A model generated the notes under the pieces. That model saw only the letters and a list, made by a program, of their open reading frames with translations, searched no databases and was not told the DNA's origin. This document shows positions 6,766 to 10,412 of a DNA stretch of 10,412 nt, in pieces; within the stretch, counting starts at the first letter, position 1; every line of letters starts with the position of its first letter. Location of the stretch: NCBI GenBank assembly GCA_019347785.1, contig JAHWKQ010000063.1, forward strand, positions 1 through 10,412. Reading direction: 5' to 3'. The position numbers were made by a program, and so were the translations under genes. The stretch is from Actinomycetota bacterium. GTDB taxonomy: Bacteria; Actinomycetota; Nitriliruptoria; Euzebyales; Egibacteraceae.

Positions 6766-7592
6766 TGTCGACCCGGCCGGCCAGCCTGCGCGGGGAGGAC
6801 GGTGTGCTCGCGCTGCTGCGCCCGCCCTCGGTGTCGCCGCGGCGCGCGCGCCGCATGTGGCAGCGCGACCTCATCCTCTACCGCAGGTCGTGGAAGCTGA
6901 ATGTGCTGCCGAACTTCTTCGAGCCGATCCTGTACCTGCTGTCGATCGGCCTCGGCCTGGGCCTGTACATCGGCGACCGCATCCTGGGCGTGGAGTACGT
7001 CGAGTTCATCGCACCCGGCCTGGCCGCCGCGGCGGCGATGAACGGCGCCGTGTTCGAGGCGACGTTCAACGTGTTCGTCAAGCTGCGCTTCGCCAAGCTG
7101 TACGACGCGGTCATCACGACGCCGCTGGAGCCCGAGGACGTGGCCGTCGGGGAACTGGCGTGGGCCGTCACGCGCTCCTTCATCTACGGCACCGCGTTCC
7201 TCGCCGTCATGGGGGTGCTGGGCTTCGTGCACTCCCCCTGGGCGGTGCTCGCGCCGGTCGGGCTGCTGCTGACGGGTCTGGCGTTCGGCCTCATCGGCCT
7301 GATCTTCACCAGCCTCATCCCCCAGATCGACCTGTTCAGCTACTTCTTCACGCTGTTCGTCACGCCGTTGTTCCTGTTCAGCGGCATCTTCTTTCCCATT
7401 TCCCGCCTGCCGGCGGCCGCCCAGCCCGTCGCTTGGTTCACGCCGCTGCACCACGGCGTCGAGCTCGTCCGCGCCCTGGCCCTGACCGGCGAGATCACCC
7501 TCGCCGGGTCACACGGCCTGTGGTTGCTCGGCTTCTCCGCGCTGCTGTACGCGCCCGCGGTGAACCTCATGCGGCGACGGCTGGTCGTGTGA
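6765..7592 (+). CDS. NodJ-like ABC-2 type transporter permease
   Basis: This is the membrane partner of the preceding ATPase, 275 aa, the typical length. After a basic cytoplasmic N-terminus come about six hydrophobic segments, at roughly residues 48-70, 84-104, 131-155, 158-181, 190-212 and 250-266. NodJ-family landmarks are clear: RDLILYRRSWK (34-44), EPILYLLSIGLGLG (53-66), EFIAPGLAAAAAM (80-92), LYDAVITTPLEPEDVAVGEL (112-131), and the ABC-2 signature region FLFSGIFFPISRLP (203-216) followed by TPLHHGVELVRAL (226-238). The ATG overlaps the ATPase stop by one base. The substrate is unknown; export of a lipid-linked or hydrophobic compound is a family-based guess. A probable terminator lies just after the stop. 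Confidence 0.92.
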   Translation: MSTRPASLRGEDGVLALLRPPSVSPRRARRMWQRDLILYRRSWKLNVLPNFFEPILYLLSIGLGLGLYIGDRILGVEYVEFIAPGLAAAAAMNGAVFEATFNVFVKLRFAKLYDAVITTPLEPEDVAVGELAWAVTRSFIYGTAFLAVMGVLGFVHSPWAVLAPVGLLLTGLAFGLIGLIFTSLIPQIDLFSYFFTLFVTPLFLFSGIFFPISRLPAAAQPVAWFTPLHHGVELVRALALTGEITLAGSHGLWLLGFSALLYAPAVNLMRRRLVV

Positions 7593-7601
7593 GCCACGGG
7601 G

Positions 7602-7636
7602 GGAACACGCCACTGTCGCGTGGCGTTCCTTTCATT
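7602..7636 (+). terminator. Probable intrinsic terminator after the ABC exporter
   Basis: GGAAC (7602-7606), a two-base bulge and GCCAC (7609-7613) pair with GTGGC (7620-7624) and GTTCC (7625-7629). The result is a 10-bp stem with a six-base loop, followed by TTTCATT. It starts 10 bases after the permease stop and ends the exporter unit before doxX. The U-tract is short and broken, but this is one of the most T-rich spots in the window. Confidence 0.65.
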
Positions 7637-7660
7637 GAGACCGCGAAGCTTCTACGGTGC

Positions 7661-7714
7661 CCAACAGCCACGTTGGTTGACAGGGACTGTCAGCCGTGAA
7701 CGTCGTTGACAACG
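7661..7714 (+). promoter_or_regulatory. Cluster of short dyads upstream of doxX, possible promoter/operator
   Basis: Three inverted repeats lie end to end: CCAAC-6-GTTGG (7661-7676), TGACA-5-TGTCA (7678-7692) and CGTTG-1-CAACG (7704-7714). Two of them contain GTTGACA (7676-7682 and 7705-7711), 29 bases apart, so TTGACA occurs twice as a perfect -35-like hexamer. No TANNNT box lies 16-18 bases after the first, and the second is too close to the start codon to serve doxX. The arrangement looks more like a binding site for a regulator than a standard promoter. GGAG at 7714-7717 is the doxX ribosome binding site. Confidence 0.4.
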
Positions 7715-7724
7715 GAGACACGTC

Positions 7725-8204
7725 ATGAGCGCTCTGTCGCTGCCGGTCGTCGCCCGCCTGGGCAGTGCCGCCCCCCTGGTCCTGCGGCTGCTCGCGGGCA
7801 TCATCATGGCCTGGCACGGCTACCAGAAGCTGATCGGCGGGCCGGCGGCGTTCGGTGACGTCCTGGAGTCGCTCGGCGTCCCCGCGCCGGTCCTCATGGG
7901 CTGGGTGGTCACCCTGGTGGAGCTGGTCGGGGGCGTGTTCCTCATCGTCGGGTTCCTGACGCGGCTCGCCGCCCTGCTGCTGACGCTCAACCTGGTCGGC
8001 GCGATCTACCTGGTGAAGGTGGACGTGGGCTTCATCACCCCGACGGAGAACCCGCCCCTGCCCGGCGCCGAGCTCGACCTCGCGCTGATCGCGTGCTTCC
8101 TCGCGATCCTGTTCCTGGGCCCCGGGCGGCCCTCCCTGGACCACCTGTTCGGCATCGAGAAGCGCAAGCCGGTCCTCGTCGATCCCAGGGCGCTGTCGGC
8201 GTAG
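7725..8204 (+). CDS. DoxX family membrane protein
   Basis: This is a small integral membrane protein of the DoxX/DoxD-like family, 159 aa. Four hydrophobic segments are seen at about residues 16-36, 55-77, 79-99 and 116-133. Family landmarks are the HGYQKL motif at the end of the first segment (31-36), VELVGGVFLIVGFLTR (65-80), and a loop ending in a small-residue and acidic stretch before the last segment (GAELDLAL, 114-121). In mycobacteria a DoxX protein forms a membrane complex with superoxide dismutase and a thiosulfate sulfurtransferase (SseA) in oxidative stress; neither partner is in this window, so the role here is open. The start ATG 7725 has GGAG seven bases upstream. The gene stands alone, after a terminator and converging with the minus-strand block. 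Confidence 0.9.
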   Translation: MSALSLPVVARLGSAAPLVLRLLAGIIMAWHGYQKLIGGPAAFGDVLESLGVPAPVLMGWVVTLVELVGGVFLIVGFLTRLAALLLTLNLVGAIYLVKVDVGFITPTENPPLPGAELDLALIACFLAILFLGPGRPSLDHLFGIEKRKPVLVDPRALSA

Positions 8205-8210
8205 CGGCCC

Positions 8211-8259
8211 CGCGTCACCGGGTCAGAAGAAGTCCAGCAGCACCGGTGCGGGTGACGCG
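8211..8259. repeat. 9-bp perfect inverted repeat at the convergent gene ends
   Basis: CGCGTCACC (8211-8219) is perfectly complementary to GGTGACGCG (8251-8259), with a 31-base loop that itself holds the palindrome CACCGGTG (8241-8248). It spans the 18-base gap between the doxX stop and the acetyltransferase stop and runs into the last codons of the latter. It could act as a bidirectional, U-tract-less terminator. In DNA this GC-rich, chance is also possible. Confidence 0.35.
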
Positions 8260-9392
8260 AACGCGCCGCCGAGCCAGTCCAGCGCCGCGGCGTCGCCGGC
8301 GGCCAGCCCGGCCAGGGCCAGCGCCCGGGGGGAGCGGAAGCCGGTGAACAGCGGACCCACCGCCCGCGCGTCCAGGCGCGCCCGCGCCCCCGTCGCGGGC
8401 GACAGCCGGCCGTGGCCGGCGTCGACCTCCAGGCGCCACGGGCCCGATGCGGCCGGGAGCAGGGGGTCGTCCACCGAGAAGGTCACCGAGCCCGACAGCC
8501 CCGCCGGGAAGCCGCGCCCGGCCACGGCGGCCGGCAGGTCCAGCCCGCGGGCCATCCACCACATCCCGCCGACCTCGCGCACGTCCTGCTCGTCGATGAA
8601 GGTCGTCCACAGGTCCGGGAACACGCCCGGGAACGTGGCGGCCGTCACCATGGAGCGGTGACGGCCCACCATGCCGACGATGGCGCGCAGCCCCCGCGGG
8701 GTGACCGAAGCCCAGTCGCGGACGGCCAGCTGGTGGCGCCAGTCGTCGGGGTCGGAGACGTGGTCGTACAGCAGGTACGCCTCGATCCACCCGGCTGCGT
8801 CCTCGGGGTCGAGCACGAAGTGGTAGGCGGCCGCCCGCAGCTGCTCCCAGCGGTCCGGGGGGCGCACCGCGGGGCCGTGCAGCGTCGCGGCGAACGCGTC
8901 GTGGCACGCGCGCACCGCCGCCCAGTCGGCCTCGCCGTGGGCGGGACGCAGCGGCGGGCCGACCAGAGGAGCGTGACGCGCCTCCAGCCGGTGACGCGAC
9001 AGCGTCCCGGCGTGCTCGTAGCCCAAACGGCGGTACAGCAGGGAGGTCGCCGGGAACAGCAGCGAGAGTCCTGCTCCCCCTCGCGCGCCCAGCTCCACCG
9101 CCGCGCGCATCATGGCGCGGGCCACTCCCCGGCCGCGGTGCTCGGGCGCCACGGCGACCGCGGCGACGTGCTGGGTCGGCACGAGACGCCCGCCGAGCCA
9201 GTGTCCCACGGCCGTCAGCCGGCAGTGCCCGACGACGGGGCCGTCATCCGTCTCCAGCCCGTACAGCTCGCCGTCGTCGATGCGCCGCTGGTGGACCTCG
9301 ACCGCCTCCCGGGGATCGCCGCCGAAGGAGGCCGCCCACCGCGCGGCCGCCTCGGGGGCCTCGTCCGGACGCAGGGGCCGCAGCCGCGTCAT
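8223..9392 (-). CDS. Eis-like GNAT family N-acetyltransferase
   Basis: This is a 389-aa protein with the layout of the Eis (enhanced intracellular survival) acetyltransferases: an N-terminal GNAT domain, a second GNAT-like domain, and a C-terminal sterol-carrier-protein-like domain. The acetyl-CoA loop is AVAPEHRGRGVARAM (80-94). Tyr120 in LLYRRLGYE is in the place of the general-acid Tyr of GNAT enzymes, and the chain ends in DFF. In Mycobacterium tuberculosis Eis the C-terminal carboxylate takes part in catalysis, so the conserved end is meaningful. Eis acetylates aminoglycosides and protein lysines; the substrate of this homologue is unknown. ATG 9392 overlaps the mazG stop (ATGA), so translation is coupled. 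The frame is open further upstream to 9500, but that Arg-rich extension is mazG sequence in another frame. Confidence 0.9.
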   Translation of the reverse strand: MTRLRPLRPDEAPEAAARWAASFGGDPREAVEVHQRRIDDGELYGLETDDGPVVGHCRLTAVGHWLGGRLVPTQHVAAVAVAPEHRGRGVARAMMRAAVELGARGGAGLSLLFPATSLLYRRLGYEHAGTLSRHRLEARHAPLVGPPLRPAHGEADWAAVRACHDAFAATLHGPAVRPPDRWEQLRAAAYHFVLDPEDAAGWIEAYLLYDHVSDPDDWRHQLAVRDWASVTPRGLRAIVGMVGRHRSMVTAATFPGVFPDLWTTFIDEQDVREVGGMWWMARGLDLPAAVAGRGFPAGLSGSVTFSVDDPLLPAASGPWRLEVDAGHGRLSPATGARARLDARAVGPLFTGFRSPRALALAGLAAGDAAALDWLGGAFASPAPVLLDFF

Positions 9393-9673
9393 CGGCCGCA
9401 GGCGCACGGCGACGCGCCGCACCGGGGGCAGCCGCGCGCGTAGCGCTCGGCGGCGGCGTCCAGGTCGACGCCGGACTGGTCGGCCAGCGAGGCGAGCCAC
9501 GCCAGCACGTCGGCGAACTCGCGCTCACGGTCGGCGGAGCCGCCACGGAACAGCGCGCGCGACAGCTCACCGCACTCCTCGGCGAACCACGCGAACGTCC
9601 GTGCGAGGCCGCGCTCACGGTCGCGCTCGCCGTACAGACGGCGCATCTGCTGCTGGAAGGCGGCGAGCTGCAT
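9389..9673 (-). CDS. MazG-like nucleotide pyrophosphohydrolase with Cys-rich tail
   Basis: This is a small MazG-type all-alpha NTP pyrophosphohydrolase, 94 aa, which in the family hydrolyses (d)NTPs or non-canonical nucleotides to monophosphate and pyrophosphate. The Mg-binding motifs are present: EECGE (Glu32, Glu33, Glu36) and EFAD (Glu52, Asp55), in the usual EExxE-ExxD spacing. The tail CPRCGASPCACG (82-93) has four cysteines and could bind zinc; similar tails occur on small archaeal MazG-like proteins. I chose ATG 9673 because GGGGGA lies four bases upstream and the family N-terminus (LAAFQQQMRRLYGERDR) starts there. ATG 9685 is possible, and the longer open frame would run through the tRNA gene. 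It begins about 41 bases after the tRNA 3' end and overlaps the acetyltransferase start by four bases. No separate promoter is visible. Confidence 0.88.
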   Translation of the reverse strand: MQLAAFQQQMRRLYGERDRERGLARTFAWFAEECGELSRALFRGGSADREREFADVLAWLASLADQSGVDLDAAAERYARGCPRCGASPCACGR

Positions 9674-9713
9674 GCTGTCCCCCATGGGCGCGCCGCCCGT
9701 GACGCGTGGTGGG

Positions 9714-9791
9714 TGGTCGGGATGCCGGGATTTGAACCCGGGACCTCCACGTCCCGAACGTGGCGCGCTAACCAAGCTGCGCTACATCCCG
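9714..9791 (-). tRNA. tRNA-Pro (anticodon CGG), CCA encoded
   Basis: The complementary strand folds into a full cloverleaf: acceptor CGGGATG with CATCCCG, D arm GCGC...GCGC with TTGGTTA in the loop, anticodon stem CCACG/CGTGG with loop TTCGGGA, variable loop AGGTC, and T arm CCGGG-TTCAAAT-CCCGG. Positions 34-36 are CGG, which reads the proline codon CCG, a common codon in this GC-rich genome. The discriminator A (9717) is followed by CCA (9716-9714) in the DNA. It lies 35 bases after the metallophosphoesterase stop, a neighbourhood I recall from mycobacteria. Confidence 0.97.
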
Positions 9792-9801
9792 TAGGCGGCG
9801 G

Positions 9802-9830
9802 AGGCTACCGCGGACGTGGCGGGCCCTCAA
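9802..9830 (-). promoter_or_regulatory. Probable promoter of the tRNA-Pro gene
   Basis: On the minus strand TTGAGG (9830-9825) and TAGCCT (9807-9802) are separated by exactly 17 bases. The -10 box ends 10 bases before the first base of the tRNA. The -35 box overlaps the stop codon of the metallophosphoesterase gene. It could also drive mazG and the acetyltransferase by read-through. Confidence 0.6.
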
Positions 9831-10412
9831 CGAGACGGGAACCCGGGGACGACGTCGACCAGCGTCGCCTCCGGGCGGCAGGCCAGGCGCACCGGGGCGT
9901 ACAGCGAAGTGCCCAGCCCGGCGGACACGTGCAGCCACAGGTCCGCCCCGTGCCGCGACAGGCCGCGGGCCTGGGAGGGCGGCAGGTCGCAGTTCGTCAC
10001 GAGCGCGCCCACCCCCGGGACACGCACCTGTCCCCCGTGCGTGTGCCCGCTGAGCACGAGGTCGTAGCCATGGCGGTCGAACACGTCCAGGGCGCGCAGG
10101 TAGGGAGCGTGCACGACGCCGAGCCGCAGCGCCACACCCGGCTCCGGCCGCCCCCAGTCGACCCGGCCCGGGTCGTCCAGGCCGATGTGCGGGTCGCCCA
10201 GACCCGCGACGTCCAGGGGCCCCGCGACCGTGTCGACCAGGCCGCGGCGGTTGTCCACCAGCCGCCAGCCCGTCGCGGCAAGCCCCTCGGCGAGACGCCC
10301 CGTGTCCATGCGCGGCCCGTCGACGCGGGGGTTCGGCCCGCGGAAGTAGCCCAGCGGGTTCTTCGGCTGCGGCTGGAAGCAGTCGTTGGACCCCAGCACG
10401 GCCACCGCGGGT
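9827..10412 (-). CDS. Calcineurin-like metallophosphoesterase (YkuE-like), 3' part
   Basis: This is the C-terminal 194 residues or so of a metallophosphoesterase; the frame is open to the right edge, so the N-terminus, with the first metal-binding motifs, is outside. Visible are LGSND (about 10396-10382) at the position of the usual GN-H-D/E motif, a conserved QPKNPLGYF stretch, GDPHIG, the metal-ligand region GVVHAPY, and the hallmark SGHTHGGQV. Relatives are membrane-anchored or secreted phosphoesterases of the YkuE type, some acting on cell-envelope lipids; the substrate here is not known. In actinobacteria this gene often sits beside a penicillin-binding protein gene and a tRNA-Pro; the tRNA is present here and the other side is not visible. 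The GSND motif departs from the superfamily consensus but, as I recall, is shared by actinobacterial relatives. Confidence 0.9.
   Translation of the reverse strand, partial: PAVAVLGSNDCFQPQPKNPLGYFRGPNPRVDGPRMDTGRLAEGLAATGWRLVDNRRGLVDTVAGPLDVAGLGDPHIGLDDPGRVDWGRPEPGVALRLGVVHAPYLRALDVFDRHGYDLVLSGHTHGGQVRVPGVGALVTNCDLPPSQARGLSRHGADLWLHVSAGLGTSLYAPVRLACRPEATLVDVVPGFPSR

Noticed and set aside
9393..9500. N-terminal extension of the acetyltransferase to 9500
   Set aside because: The extra 36 residues are Arg/Pro-rich and are the out-of-frame reading of mazG. The ATGA overlap at 9392 and the family start MTRLRPLRPDE fit better.
9674..9775. mazG start upstream at 9775
   Set aside because: That extension would translate through the tRNA-Pro gene. 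The family N-terminus and a ribosome binding site support 9673.

Overview
The window is about 10.4 kb of very GC-rich DNA with dense, short-gapped, often overlapping genes and several GTG/TTG starts. Gene content and order (SRP RNA - dnaX - ybaB - recR - lysC - asd, plus a metallophosphoesterase next to a tRNA-Pro gene) point to an actinobacterium. From memory the same genes lie in similar order in Mycobacterium and Streptomyces. The extreme GC and the DECH form of the DnaX Walker B motif would suit a deep-branching actinobacterial class, but the sequence alone does not settle this.

Layout, plus strand. Bases 1-406 are the C-terminal Lon-type (S16) protease domain of a YlbL-like protein whose start lies outside the window. 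The 4.5S SRP RNA gene follows, with a conserved core at about 464-566. Flanking bases could lengthen its rod to 441-589. Next come dnaX (clamp loader gamma/tau), ybaB and recR, a replication and repair cluster. lysC (aspartokinase) and asd (aspartate-semialdehyde dehydrogenase) form a coupled pair for the first two steps of the aspartate pathway. lysC carries a strong internal start that would make a separate regulatory beta subunit. After a 100-base gap a NodI/NodJ-like two-gene ABC exporter follows, closed by a probable intrinsic terminator. doxX comes next, behind a 132-base intergenic region holding three small dyads.

Layout, minus strand, convergent with doxX. From the right edge inward: the 3' part of a calcineurin-like metallophosphoesterase, a tRNA-Pro(CGG) gene with its own likely promoter, a MazG-like nucleotide pyrophosphohydrolase, and an Eis-like GNAT acetyltransferase that overlaps mazG by ATGA. 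The plus- and minus-strand blocks meet in 18 bases near 8205-8222, inside a 9-bp perfect inverted repeat.

Most of the window is core housekeeping DNA, and I see no phage, transposase, CRISPR or defence cassette. The two observations most worth a second look are structural. One is a strong palindrome just after C-runs inside dnaX, in frame and with unusual codons; it could be an inserted repeat, a frameshift signal for making gamma, or both. The other is the near-continuous extension of the SRP RNA helix beyond the usual length of the small bacterial type.
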